From assembly GCF_900445265.1 (NCBI RefSeq), contig NZ_UFTA01000002.1, forward strand, positions 1,178,001 to 1,242,000: a stretch of DNA of 64,000 nt. The letters are read 5' to 3'. Position numbers and translations under genes: made by a program. Positions 36,087 through 44,702 of the stretch are shown here, piece after piece; within the stretch, counting starts at the first letter, position 1; each line of letters begins with the position of its first letter. The notes under the pieces are model-generated. The model was not told where the DNA came from. It made no database searches and was given only the letters and a program-made list of their open reading frames with translations. The DNA is from Anaerococcus octavius (GTDB taxonomy: Bacteria; Bacillota; Clostridia; Tissierellales; Peptoniphilaceae).

Positions 36087-36170
36087 AATCTTTTCCTTTC
36101 TCGAGATTTAATCGTAATTTTAATATCCTAATAATATTATACTATATTTTTAAAATATTCAAGTACAACT

Positions 36171-36878
36171 TTAAATATTTACTTTTATTTCTGCAGATAT
36201 TTCAAATCTTTCACCAGAAGCTAATTCGTATACATTCTTATTCTCATCTTCAAAACTATTTGCATCATAAGTTGGTTCTACACAAATATAGTCACCCTTA
36301 AAGTCAGACCAAATAACATACTTATTAATATTTTCCAAGCCTATTATTTCAATATCATTATTATTGCTAATAAAACTTTGATCCTTACCATCAATATAAA
36401 TACTATTTAGCAAGGCTTCTTTATCTATTTCTTCATTTTCAATTAATACTGGACTATGGTTTGAATAAAAATATGGATGAAAGCCTGGAGCTATCAATTT
36501 TTTCTCATTTGAATCATTTTCAATCTCAAGTTTTAAAAACAAACTAGATTTTTCTAGTCTATAGGTCAAAATAAAGCTAACATCCTCGTAGTCCTCTATA
36601 CCTTCTAAAGAAAGCTTCACAAAATCTTCTTGTTGTTGAATAATTTTCCATAATAAATCCCTTCCAAAACCATGGGATGGAAGGGTATTTAATCTTTCAT
36701 CTACGCCAAAATTTGGAGCACAAACGTGCATACCACCACGAATTTTCAAAACATCACCTATTTTTACCATAACTTTAGGAAAAAATACGGCTGTATCTTT
36801 TACTTCAAAATTGTCGATGTATGCACCATTTGTATTTACTTCAAGACTGGCAAGTGAATTTTTTAGGCTAATTTTCAT
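36171..36878 (-). CDS. Aldose 1-epimerase/galactose mutarotase-like protein
   Basis: 235 aa beta-sandwich of the mutarotase superfamily: GGMHVCAPNFGVDERL near residue 50, FHPYF with the catalytic-type His, and VEPTYDANSF near the C-terminus. Resembles YeaD-type hexose-6-phosphate epimerases more than GalM, and is shorter than either (~290-340 aa). Overlaps the ferritin gene by 4 bases. Confidence 0.78.
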   Translation of the reverse strand: MKISLKNSLASLEVNTNGAYIDNFEVKDTAVFFPKVMVKIGDVLKIRGGMHVCAPNFGVDERLNTLPSHGFGRDLLWKIIQQQEDFVKLSLEGIEDYEDVSFILTYRLEKSSLFLKLEIENDSNEKKLIAPGFHPYFYSNHSPVLIENEEIDKEALLNSIYIDGKDQSFISNNNDIEIIGLENINKYVIWSDFKGDYICVEPTYDANSFEDENKNVYELASGERFEISAEIKVNI

Positions 36879-37384
36879 ACGTTTGCAACATCAGGTGCTT
36901 GAGCTGGCTGTCTTTGGCTAAGCTCTTGATCTAACATATAAATTGAATGCCAATCATCTCCAACTCTTTCAAGTCTGCTAACCATTTTTGTGAAATTTTC
37001 TTCTTCTTCTACTTGCTCATCTATATACCATTGGATAAATGAAAATACTCTTGCATCTTGCTCACGAGCTTTATCTGCAATTTCTGTGATTCTTTTTGTA
37101 ACTTCTTTTTCATGTTCTAGTGCTGTTTTTATAACTTCAAGTATTGATCTATAATCATCTTTTGGTTCTGGAATTGCTTTGTAATGTGGTTTATATCCTA
37201 CAGATTGAAGAAATTTTCTCATGCCTTCTCCATGCATAACTTCTTCTTCTACTTGTATATCTAACCATTTTGTAAAACCATCTAGATCTAAATCATCTGT
37301 AAAAGCACTCATTGCTTTATAAATATAAGCTGATTCAAACTCAAAGTTCATTTGTTCATTTAATAATTCTAATACTTCACTCAT
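36875..37384 (-). CDS. ftnA: Ferritin (non-haem iron storage)
   Basis: 169 aa four-helix bundle with the di-iron ferroxidase ligands spread over NFEFESAYIY, EEEVMHGEGM and DEQVEEEENF. Stores iron as ferric mineral and lowers oxidative damage. The AGAGG site of this gene lies inside the 3' end of the upstream gene, which it overlaps by 8 bases. Confidence 0.93.
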   Translation of the reverse strand: MSEVLELLNEQMNFEFESAYIYKAMSAFTDDLDLDGFTKWLDIQVEEEVMHGEGMRKFLQSVGYKPHYKAIPEPKDDYRSILEVIKTALEHEKEVTKRITEIADKAREQDARVFSFIQWYIDEQVEEEENFTKMVSRLERVGDDWHSIYMLDQELSQRQPAQAPDVANV

Positions 37385-37685
37385 CTTCTACCTCTTTCAT
37401 TTCTAAATAATTATCATACACTACATAAATACCGTAAAAATTAAACTTATACTTTAATAAAATTTTTGTAATCTTCGGTATATTTGTCAAAGGAATGTGG
37501 ATTGTAAATGAATTATTGCCTAGATTTAATATATCTTGGGCAAGCAAAGACTGTTCTTTAATTTCATTAAAAATAGATCTTGCTTTTGCTTTATCATAGC
37601 CTATATCTATATTAAATGTTACAGGATATGGCTTTGATAAATCATCTTCATATTCAATTTTCTTGATTAAAGATATATTTTTCAT
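37377..37685 (-). CDS. Hypothetical protein upstream of ferritin
   Basis: 102 aa from the ATG at 37685 (MKNISLIKKIEYEDDL); the frame opens at 37709 but the upstream codons have no clear ribosome site. No family recognised. Mixed alpha/beta composition with no membrane segment. Its tail carries the ferritin ribosome-binding site, so the two are co-translated. Confidence 0.6.
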   Translation of the reverse strand: MKNISLIKKIEYEDDLSKPYPVTFNIDIGYDKAKARSIFNEIKEQSLLAQDILNLGNNSFTIHIPLTNIPKITKILLKYKFNFYGIYVVYDNYLEMKEVEDE

Positions 37686-37741
37686 ATTACAAGTCCCATC
37701 AAGTCCCATAAATTTTATATTATAAGGATACCCAATTCAGA

Positions 37742-37772
37742 TAAAAAAACACAGATTTATTTATCTGTGTTT
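37742..37772 (-). terminator. Terminator after queH
   Basis: Stem AACACAGAT/ATCTGTGTT (37748-37756 with 37763-37771) followed on the minus strand by TTTTTTTAT; overlaps the queH stop codon. Confidence 0.85.
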
Positions 37773-38407
37773 CTTTCCCTCATTTTTTCATTGTGTTCTA
37801 ACATCTCATTATAGGAAAAAACACATCCACAATAAGATTGTCTATACAGTTGATATTTTTTTGAAAGTTCTATAGACATTTTATAGCCGTTCCTTTTTTT
37901 AAAATCGGAATACAAGTATTTTACACCATATTCTTCTTCTAAATCCCTTCCTATTTCATTTATCCACTTGGAATTTTTGTATGGAGATATTGATAAGGTC
38001 GTGCAAAAGTAATCATAACTATTTTCTTTAGAGTATTTAGCAGTTTCTTCTAAACGTAGCCTATAGCACTCATAGCAAGCCTTACCACCCTCTTTACTAT
38101 ATTTTCTTTTTTTAGCTATTTCATAAAAATCAGAAGCATTATTTGCAGGAACTATCACTTTTCCATTAAGTCCTATTCTCTTTGCCAAAACTTCTACGTA
38201 ATCGCTTCTTTTCTCAAGCTCAGTTCGTGGGTATATCATCGGATTGTAAAAATACATATCTATATCAAAGTCATCTTTAATCCTATGTATAACAGTTGTT
38301 GAACATGGTGCACAGCATACCTGCATTAGAAGTTTTGGTTTTAATCCTTCTTTTCTATTTTTATCTATTATTTTTTCCATCTCAATGTTATAGTTTATAT
38401 TATTCAT
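37757..38407 (-). CDS. queH: Epoxyqueuosine reductase QueH
   Basis: 216 aa. The N-terminal CCAPC motif (~residue 30), YNPMIYP, and a later CYECYRLR plus a C-terminal Cys pair (YCGC) supply the Fe-S and metal ligands of QueH. It catalyses the last step of queuosine tRNA modification without cobalamin, replacing QueG. Standard length. Confidence 0.93.
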   Translation of the reverse strand: MNNINYNIEMEKIIDKNRKEGLKPKLLMQVCCAPCSTTVIHRIKDDFDIDMYFYNPMIYPRTELEKRSDYVEVLAKRIGLNGKVIVPANNASDFYEIAKKRKYSKEGGKACYECYRLRLEETAKYSKENSYDYFCTTLSISPYKNSKWINEIGRDLEEEYGVKYLYSDFKKRNGYKMSIELSKKYQLYRQSYCGCVFSYNEMLEHNEKMRERNTDK

Positions 38408-38435
38408 AAAAATGATTATACCTTTTAAATTTCAA

Positions 38436-38466
38436 ATAAAAAAAGCACATAGGGTATATGTGCTTG
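38436..38466 (-). terminator. Terminator of rplM-rpsI
   Basis: Stem AAGCACATA/TATGTGCTT with a 5-base loop and a seven-T tail on the minus strand, about 20 bases after rpsI. Confidence 0.85.
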
Positions 38467-38481
38467 TAAGTTTCTGTAATA

Positions 38482-38874
38482 TTATCTTTTTGAGAATTGT
38501 GAAGATTTTCTTGCTTTCTTTTGACCTGGTTTATATCTTTCTTTTTTACGTGAGTCACGTGTAAGAAATCCTGCTCTTTTTAGAGCTTGTCTGTAGTCAG
38601 GGTTTACTTCTAGAAGTGCTCTAGCTATAGCATGTCTAATAGCTCCTGCTTGACCGTTGTATCCACCACCGTTTACATTTACTTTTATATCAAAGCTATT
38701 TTCATTTTCTGTAAGTGTTAGTGGTGATTTAGCTATGATTCTTAAAGTTTCAAAGTCAAAATATTCTTCTATATCTCTACCATTTACTAGGATATTTCCG
38801 CTACCTGGTTTCATAGTAACTCTGGCAACAGCGGATTTTCTACGTCCTGTTGATTGTATAATTGTATCTGCCAT
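38482..38874 (-). CDS. rpsI: 30S ribosomal protein S9
   Basis: 130 aa. Typical [11 protein letters not shown] start, [19 protein letters not shown] in the middle and the basic tail ending [12 protein letters not shown] that reaches the ribosomal P site. Second gene of the rplM-rpsI operon, 10 bases after rplM. Confidence 0.97.
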   Translation of the reverse strand: MADTIIQSTGRRKSAVARVTMKPGSGNILVNGRDIEEYFDFETLRIIAKSPLTLTENENSFDIKVNVNGGGYNGQAGAIRHAIARALLEVNPDYRQALKRAGFLTRDSRKKERYKPGQKKARKSSQFSKR

Positions 38875-38884
38875 TTAAGTCTCC

Positions 38885-39325
38885 TTACTTTATTTCCAAT
38901 TTTTCAGGCATTTGTGATGCGTGATTATGGTCTGGACCTGCAACAACTCTAAGTTTTTTAGCCATTTGACGACCTAGTTTGTTGTGTGGAAGCATACCAA
39001 CAACTGCATGTTCAACGATTCTTTCTGGGTGTTTATCCATCATATCTTTGTAAGATGTAATTTTTAAACCACCAGCATAACCTGAATATCTTTTGTATTC
39101 TTTTTGGTTTTCTTTATTACCTGTAAGTCTAACTTTGTCAGCATTAACAACAATTACATAATCTCCCATGTCCATGTTTGGAGTAAATGTAGCTTTATGT
39201 TTTCCTCTTAAAATTGCTGCGACTTCGCTAGCAAGACGTCCTAAAACAACTCCTTGTGCATCAACAACATACCATTTTCTTTCGATGTCGTTTGCACTTG
39301 GAGTATAAGTTTTTTGATATTTCAT
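38885..39325 (-). CDS. rplM: 50S ribosomal protein L13
   Basis: 146 aa: [19 protein letters not shown] near the start, YSGYAGGLK and [13 protein letters not shown] later, all L13 hallmarks. The ATG at 39323-39325 with GGAGG upstream is preferred to the TTG one codon earlier. A structured leader (39350-39480) precedes it and may mediate autoregulation. Confidence 0.97.
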   Translation of the reverse strand: MKYQKTYTPSANDIERKWYVVDAQGVVLGRLASEVAAILRGKHKATFTPNMDMGDYVIVVNADKVRLTGNKENQKEYKRYSGYAGGLKITSYKDMMDKHPERIVEHAVVGMLPHNKLGRQMAKKLRVVAGPDHNHASQMPEKLEIK

Positions 39326-39349
39326 CAATATTCCTCCTATAAAATTTTT

Positions 39350-39480
39350 CGCCTATCATATTTGGACACCGCAACTGATAGGTGGCGGCTGTACTCGTCC
39401 TGACATTTATTTTTAAAATCGCTTACAGGATGCGCGATTTGATCGAAAAGTTTCATAAAAGAAACTTCTTAGTCGACTGG
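39350..39480 (-). promoter_or_regulatory. Structured 5' leader of rplM-rpsI, candidate L13 autoregulatory RNA
   Basis: On the minus strand: hairpin AAGTTTC/GAAACTT, hairpin AAATCGC/GCGATTT, then a compound hairpin GGAC...CCGC/GCGG...GTCC (39364-39400) whose loop sequence CCTATCA (complement of 39376-39382) pairs perfectly with TGATAGG (complement of 39352-39358) just before the GGAGG site. This 7-bp loop-to-downstream helix is a pseudoknot or alternative fold near the ribosome-binding site. An 'L13 leader' is known in Firmicutes; identity with that class is not verified. Confidence 0.6.
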
Positions 39481-39483
39481 TTT

Positions 39484-39512
39484 ATAATACTATATGATCG
39501 TGCAAATGTCAA
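39484..39512 (-). promoter_or_regulatory. Promoter of rplM-rpsI
   Basis: TTGACA (39507-39512), 17-base spacer, TATTAT (39484-39489) on the minus strand, just after the potC stop codon; gives a ~150-nt leader. Confidence 0.85.
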
Positions 39513-39516
39513 GTGT

Positions 39517-40311
39517 TTATGGCATAAAACTTGTTGGATTTTTCTCTTTTATAAATAAAACTTTTCTGTTTTGTATAAGTAAAAATATAAATACAACTAC
39601 AAATATAATAGTTGAAAGAGCATTTATTGATGGATTTATACCACGCCTTGCCATAGCATAAATTGTCATAGATAAGTTTGATACTCCATTTCCAGATGTA
39701 AAATAAGATATAGCAAAGTCATCTAAAGACAGAGTAAATGAAATCAATGCTCCTGCAAATATTCCATTTCTAATATTTGGTATCAAAACTTTTCTAACAG
39801 CATACGATGGGGTTGCTCCAAGATCTAAGGCTGCCTCTATGATATTCTTATCCATAGCTTCTACAGCTGGCAATACTGTTAAAACAACATAAGGTATGCA
39901 AAACATAACATGAGATAAGATTAAAGTTATATAACCTAAATTTAATTTCAAAAATCCGTAAAGACCCATCAGAGAAATAGCTGTTATAATATCTGGATTT
40001 AGGACTGGCAAATAATTTATATTTAATACCATGTTTCTCTTCTTACCACGAAGCTCAGATATGCCTATAGCAGACAATGTTCCTATAAAAGTTGCTATGA
40101 CTGTAGCTACTACAGCAACTATTAAAGTTGTCTTTACAGCAGAGATTATTTCTGGATTTAAAAAAAGTTCTTTATACCAATTACTTGTAAAACCAACCCA
40201 GCGACCGCGTAGCTTACTATCGTTAAACGAAAAAATAATCATTACTATTATTGGTGCATACAAAAATATAAAAACTAGTATTGTATAAAATTTTTCCAAA
40301 AATTTTCTCAT
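39517..40311 (-). CDS. potC: Spermidine/putrescine ABC transporter permease PotC
   Basis: 264 aa from the ATG at 40309-40311 (MRKFLEKFYTIL), which overlaps the potB stop by 4 bases; the frame opens further upstream within potB but without similarity. Six membrane helices; coupling loop EAALDLGATPSYAVRKVLIPN. Pairs with PotB. Confidence 0.92.
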   Translation of the reverse strand: MRKFLEKFYTILVFIFLYAPIIVMIIFSFNDSKLRGRWVGFTSNWYKELFLNPEIISAVKTTLIVAVVATVIATFIGTLSAIGISELRGKKRNMVLNINYLPVLNPDIITAISLMGLYGFLKLNLGYITLILSHVMFCIPYVVLTVLPAVEAMDKNIIEAALDLGATPSYAVRKVLIPNIRNGIFAGALISFTLSLDDFAISYFTSGNGVSNLSMTIYAMARRGINPSINALSTIIFVVVFIFLLIQNRKVLFIKEKNPTSFMP

Positions 40312-41135
40312 ACTATATCTCTTTCTAGTTCTCGTCCAAATTTTCTTTGAATAAATAAGGCTAGAAATAAAATTAGCATAAGTATAATAGCAGTCGCAGA
40401 TCCAAATCCCCAATCGCCTGTAAAAGTAAATTGCTGGTCAATTAGGTTTCCTATCATATAAACTTTTTGACCCCCTAGTAAATTTGAAACAACGAATGTT
40501 GATATTGCAGGTATAAATACCATAATTACACCAGTATAGACACCTGGTAGAGATAGGGGAAAAATAACTTTTCTAAATATAGTTTTTCTATCAGCTCCTA
40601 AATCTAAGGCTGCATCTATTAAATTTTTATCTACTTTTTTTAAAGCATTATAAATTTGAATAACCATGAAAGGTAAAAATTCATATACCATGCCCAAAAC
40701 TACAGCAGTTGGCGTATACATTATTCCTAAAGGTCCACTGCCAAAGGAAGCTAGAAATCTATTTAAAACTCCATTTCTTCCCAAAAGTGTGATCCAACCA
40801 TAGGTTCTAAGCAAAAGATTAATCCACATTGGCATTATAAAAACAAAAATAAGTGATGAAGCAATAGTTTCATCCATTTTTGAAATGATATAAGCAACAG
40901 GGTAACCAATTAATAAACAACCCAATGTCGCCAAAAAGGATATCAAAAGGGTGATTCCAAGCATCTTTAAATATAATGGCTCAAAAAATCTCTTATAGTT
41001 TGATAAACTAAAGCTAAAATTTTCAAAGGCTATAGAACCTGTTCCATTAAAGGAATAAAAAAGTATTAATACTAAGGGCAAAATAATAAACACACCTGCC
41101 CAAAGCAAATAGATATTTAAATATTTTTTCATCAA
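40308..41135 (-). CDS. potB: Spermidine/putrescine ABC transporter permease PotB
   Basis: 275 aa, six membrane helices; coupling loop DAALDLGADRKTIFRKVIFP. Overlaps potA and potC by 4 bases each. Standard length. Confidence 0.92.
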   Translation of the reverse strand: MMKKYLNIYLLWAGVFIILPLVLILFYSFNGTGSIAFENFSFSLSNYKRFFEPLYLKMLGITLLISFLATLGCLLIGYPVAYIISKMDETIASSLIFVFIMPMWINLLLRTYGWITLLGRNGVLNRFLASFGSGPLGIMYTPTAVVLGMVYEFLPFMVIQIYNALKKVDKNLIDAALDLGADRKTIFRKVIFPLSLPGVYTGVIMVFIPAISTFVVSNLLGGQKVYMIGNLIDQQFTFTGDWGFGSATAIILMLILFLALFIQRKFGRELERDIV

Positions 41136-42196
41136 ACATTTCCTCCAGGTTCTACTGATTCACCAGAACCAGTTCTTTCTTCCATAACATGAATAGCATC
41201 TGCATCTATAGCTACGCATACATTTGTGCCAAGTTCAATATTTTCAGGATGGTGAACATTTATGCAAAAGTCATCACCACAAACACGTATATCATAGTAG
41301 GTTCCTTTAAACATAGATCTTTCTACTTTTCCTTTTAATTTTGCATTTTCAGAAAGATATAGATATTCCGGACGTAGCATAACGCTAACATCCTTACCAG
41401 ATTTTACCTTATCAACACAAGGATAATCATGACCTAGGAAATTTACCTTTGATTTATCAACCATTTTCCCCCTAAAAATATTTGAATCTCCAAGGAAATT
41501 TGCAACAAAAGCATTTACTGGTTCTTCATAAATTTTTTGTGGACTTCCAAATTGTTCGATGATCCCTTTATTCATAACTGCTATTTTATCCGACATAGAA
41601 AGTGCTTCTTCTTGATCGTGAGTTACATAAATAAAGGTAATACCTACTTCTTGTTGAATATTTTTAAGTTCTATTTGCATTCTTTTTCTTAATTTTAAGT
41701 CTAGAGCGCCTAGAGGTTCGTCAAATAAAATAATCTCTGGTTCATTTACTAAAGCTCGGGCAATGGCTACTCTTTGTTTTTGTCCACCTGATAATCTAGA
41801 GATATCTCTATTACTATATTTTGCTAGATCTACTAAGTCTAAGGCATTTTCTACTTTTTTCTTTATTTCACTTTCCTTTATTTTTTTGATGCGAAGACCA
41901 AAGGCAACGTTATCAAAAACATTTAAATGCGGAAATAAGGCGTAGTTTTGAAAAACCGTATTTATATTTCTCTCATTTGGAGGTAAATTTGATATTTCTT
42001 TTCCTTCAAAAATAACTTCTCCGCTATCTGGTTTTTCAAAACCTCCTATTATTCTAAGCGTTGTAGTTTTCCCACAACCTGATGGACCAATTAGAGTTAA
42101 AAATTCGCCTCTTTCTACTTTTAAGTCTATAGAATTAAGTATTTGCTTTTCTTCATAAAACTTGTTTATGTTTTTTAATTGTAAAACTTCGCTCAT
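41132..42196 (-). CDS. potA: Spermidine/putrescine ABC transporter ATPase PotA
   Basis: 354 aa: Walker A GPSGCGKTT, signature LSGGQKQRVAIARA, Walker B IILFDEPLGALD, switch His in VTHD, and a C-terminal TOBE domain (~270-345). Energises polyamine import. Lies 9 bases after potD. Confidence 0.94.
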   Translation of the reverse strand: MSEVLQLKNINKFYEEKQILNSIDLKVERGEFLTLIGPSGCGKTTTLRIIGGFEKPDSGEVIFEGKEISNLPPNERNINTVFQNYALFPHLNVFDNVAFGLRIKKIKESEIKKKVENALDLVDLAKYSNRDISRLSGGQKQRVAIARALVNEPEIILFDEPLGALDLKLRKRMQIELKNIQQEVGITFIYVTHDQEEALSMSDKIAVMNKGIIEQFGSPQKIYEEPVNAFVANFLGDSNIFRGKMVDKSKVNFLGHDYPCVDKVKSGKDVSVMLRPEYLYLSENAKLKGKVERSMFKGTYYDIRVCGDDFCINVHHPENIELGTNVCVAIDADAIHVMEERTGSGESVEPGGNV

Positions 42197-42205
42197 TTTT
42201 ACCTC

Positions 42206-43240
42206 CTAATAAGCTGCTAGGACTTCCACCCAAAAATCATTATAAACTTGCATATAATCTTCTAGGTCCTTAAACATTTCAGGCTCTGGGTGTTTTGAAA
42301 AATCTGGATAAGCTTCTTCTGATTTTGCTATATAATCTGGTAGTTGGTCTCTAACACCTTTTACAGTGCTTGTAAAGCCTTGCATCCAATCAGCATTTTT
42401 TGCTGCCACTTTTGGATCTGTAAAATAGTTTATAAATTTTTCAGCATTCGCTTTATTTTTTGCTCCTTTAGGAATCGCAAGATTATCAACTTGCATATTC
42501 ATACCTTCTTTGGGAATGACGTATTTTAAATTTGGATTTTGTTTTCTCATTAATAGTGCATCTCCAGAATACATAACAGTGATAGCTGCATCACCTTGAA
42601 TAACCAAATCACGTGCTTCATCAGTTAGATAAGCATAAACTAAAGGTTTTTGTCTTATAAGTTCATTTTTTGCTTCTCTAAGCTCATTCATATTCTTAGT
42701 ATTTATAGAATAACCTAATTTTTGTAGGGCTACTGACATTGATAATCTTGGCAAATCATACATAATTATTTCGCCCTTGTATTTTGGATCCCAAAGATCA
42801 GCCCATTTTGTAATAGGCTCTTTTATAATATCTGTGTTATAAACTATGCCAAAATGAGATGCAAAGTATGGTACTGTATATTCATTTTCAGGATCATAAC
42901 TAAGACCCCTATACTCATCATCTATGTATTTAAAGTTGGGAATATTAGCTTGATCAATTTTTTCAAGCATATTATTTTTTAATAACCTTTCAACCATATA
43001 GTCACTTGGTACTATAACATCATAGTTATTTGAGGATTGGGAAAGCTTTATAAACATTTCTTCATCTGATGTAAAAGTTTCATATACTACTTCTATGCCG
43101 GTATCTTTTTCAAATTCTTTTACCAAGTCCATATCCATATACTCACCTGCATTAAAAACAACAACTTGGTTTTTATTTCTGCTAGTACATGATACAAGAC
43201 TAAGCATAAGTACTATTACTAATAAAACTTTATTTTTCAT
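42206..43240 (-). CDS. potD: Spermidine/putrescine-binding lipoprotein PotD
   Basis: 344 aa from the ATG at 43240 (GGGAGGGAAT site); the frame opens at 43285 but that region is the leader terminator. Lipobox LSLVSC (Cys18). The fold is SBP_bac_8 type, with FNAGEYMDMDLVKEFEKDTG, PSDYMVERLL and PYFASHFGIVYN typical of PotD/PotF. Captures polyamines outside the cell. Gene order D-A-B-C is unusual for E. coli (A-B-C-D) but seen elsewhere. Confidence 0.92.
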   Translation of the reverse strand: MKNKVLLVIVLMLSLVSCTSRNKNQVVVFNAGEYMDMDLVKEFEKDTGIEVVYETFTSDEEMFIKLSQSSNNYDVIVPSDYMVERLLKNNMLEKIDQANIPNFKYIDDEYRGLSYDPENEYTVPYFASHFGIVYNTDIIKEPITKWADLWDPKYKGEIIMYDLPRLSMSVALQKLGYSINTKNMNELREAKNELIRQKPLVYAYLTDEARDLVIQGDAAITVMYSGDALLMRKQNPNLKYVIPKEGMNMQVDNLAIPKGAKNKANAEKFINYFTDPKVAAKNADWMQGFTSTVKGVRDQLPDYIAKSEEAYPDFSKHPEPEMFKDLEDYMQVYNDFWVEVLAAY

Positions 43241-43267
43241 ATTCCCTCCCTTTATTTTAAAATTAGA

Positions 43268-43304
43268 CAAAAAAAGTCCTTGCACATTATTTTGAACAAG
43301 GATT
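43268..43304 (-). terminator. Intrinsic terminator in the potD leader (attenuator)
   Basis: Stem AATCCTTG/CAAGGACT (43297-43304 with 43275-43282) with a 14-base loop, followed on the minus strand by seven T, and lying between the promoter at 43508 and the potD ATG at 43240. It must be bypassed for expression, so it is an attenuator and not an end-of-operon signal. Confidence 0.85.
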
Positions 43305-43500
43305 TTATTATCATACCTACTTACTCATTATTTAAACCCTCTAGGTACGAAATTTATTATTCGGATTTGGCAATTTGCCCCCTGTGGTTGTGAGTTTTAA
43401 CCATATAAATGAGTTTAAAGTATGGTTAAATGTGAGTTGCCCCACCAGTTCTTACCCCACAAGTGTTCTTAATGTTTTTTTATTTTTATTAGATTGTAAC
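43305..43500 (-). ncRNA. Structured leader RNA of the polyamine operon, candidate riboswitch of unassigned class
   Basis: About 195 nt between a strong promoter and an intrinsic terminator. Visible structure on the minus strand: 10-bp hairpin TTTAACCATA/TATGGTTAAA (43399-43434 region) flanked on both sides by ACTCACA; the loop TTTAAAC can pair with GTTTAAA further on; a G-rich block GTGGGGTAAGAACTGGTGGG before it and CCACAGGGGGCAAATTGCC after it; an 8-bp hairpin CGTACCTA/TAGGTATG immediately before the terminator. I tested TPP, SAM, purine, preQ1, glycine, lysine, ykkC, cobalamin, c-di-GMP, ZTP and T-box consensus from memory and saw no match. Confidence 0.6.
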
Positions 43501-43507
43501 TAACCCA

Positions 43508-43536
43508 ATTATAAAGTTTAAAATATCAATTGTCAA
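43508..43536 (-). promoter_or_regulatory. Promoter of the polyamine operon
   Basis: TTGACA (43531-43536), 17-base spacer, TATAAT (43508-43513) on the minus strand; a perfect consensus promoter. Start near 43500 gives a ~260-nt untranslated leader. Confidence 0.9.
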
Positions 43537-43537
43537 A

Positions 43538-44701
43538 CTATTTTTTACTAAAAACTTTATTTAAAATGACAGTGATAATCATTGTAATTATAATAACTAA
43601 AAAGGTTGGCCCTACAGCAAATTCTCTATTTAAAATTATACGATAGATTACAAAACCCAAAATCCACGAAGTGGTGTTTAAAATATTATAATCACCAGTA
43701 TAACCTTCGTTTTTAAGTATAAAATAATCTGCAATTTGGATAGATATCATTGGTGCAAACACCGATCCTATAAAATATAAAAAGTCAGTAATATCATCCA
43801 TTGGGAAAATTATAGCAGCAATAATGGCGATAATTGTAACCATAATTCCAACTTTTTTCTCATCTGCATTTAATTTTATAGATTTAAAGGAAACTCCAGC
43901 AGAATATGAATCCAAAAAAGTTGTTGTAACTGTTGATAAAATAATAATTAGCACAGCCAATGGACCAAGTTTTGTAATGCCAAAAATAGCTGCTAGAGAA
44001 TGTTCTCCTGTTATTAATGCCCCACCCATACCAATTGTATACATCCAAATGGAAATCACACTATAAATTAAAGCTGAAATGAAAGTTGATTTCTTACCTT
44101 CTTGAGCATTTGATGTATAGTCACTAATTAGTGGTAGCCAAGAAAGAGGCATAGCAACAGCGAGCTCTACTGCACCACCAAAGCTCATTGCCTCTTTTGA
44201 TGGAGAAATAGATGATAGATCCATTTTAAAAATATATCTCGATAATATGAGGGTTAGGACAAATAACAAAGCCATTGATACTGTATTTACTTTCCCAAGA
44301 TCAGATATGCCTATTAATATCCAAACAATTATCAATCCACCAGTTAAAATCGCCCAAAATGTATGACCAAAAGAAAATATCTCGCTAGATGATAAGGATG
44401 CATCATAAATCATAATTGCTGTCCAACCTACTAATTGCAAAAAGTTTAGGATCGCAAATATTATCCCACCTTTTGAGCCAAAAGTAAGTTTTGTAGTTTC
44501 CATAGCAGTTCTTTTTGATTTTGCCCCGATAAGTCCAGCAAAATATAAAAGTGCAAATCCAATTGTATGACCTACAATTATTGCTAAAAATCCTTCTTTA
44601 AAACCCATTGGTGCGTAATAGGTACCAGTTAAAATTTCTGCAATAGAAACAGCTGCACCAAACCAAATTAGTCCATTTTCATATATGCTTGTTTTTTTCA
44701 T
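43538..44701 (-). CDS. cytX: Putative hydroxymethylpyrimidine transporter CytX
   Basis: 387 aa NCS1/cytosine-permease-type transporter with about 12 membrane helices (begins MKKTSIYENGLIWFGAAVSIAEILTG). CytX is the thiamine-linked branch that imports hydroxymethylpyrimidine. Location one base after thiD, under a TPP riboswitch, supports the name. Confidence 0.9.
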   Translation of the reverse strand: MKKTSIYENGLIWFGAAVSIAEILTGTYYAPMGFKEGFLAIIVGHTIGFALLYFAGLIGAKSKRTAMETTKLTFGSKGGIIFAILNFLQLVGWTAIMIYDASLSSSEIFSFGHTFWAILTGGLIIVWILIGISDLGKVNTVSMALLFVLTLILSRYIFKMDLSSISPSKEAMSFGGAVELAVAMPLSWLPLISDYTSNAQEGKKSTFISALIYSVISIWMYTIGMGGALITGEHSLAAIFGITKLGPLAVLIIILSTVTTTFLDSYSAGVSFKSIKLNADEKKVGIMVTIIAIIAAIIFPMDDITDFLYFIGSVFAPMISIQIADYFILKNEGYTGDYNILNTTSWILGFVIYRIILNREFAVGPTFLVIIITMIITVILNKVFSKK

Positions 44702-44702
44702 A

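Noticed and set aside
36171..37685. A metal-storage compartment (encapsulin-like) locus around the ferritin
   Set aside because: Ferritin lacks a cargo peptide, and no shell protein is present; the neighbours are a mutarotase-like protein and a small hypothetical.
43305..43500. Assignment of the potD leader to ykkC/guanidine, c-di-GMP or purine riboswitches
   Set aside because: Short matches (ACTGGT, CACAGGG) exist, but the remaining conserved bases and helix order of those classes are absent.
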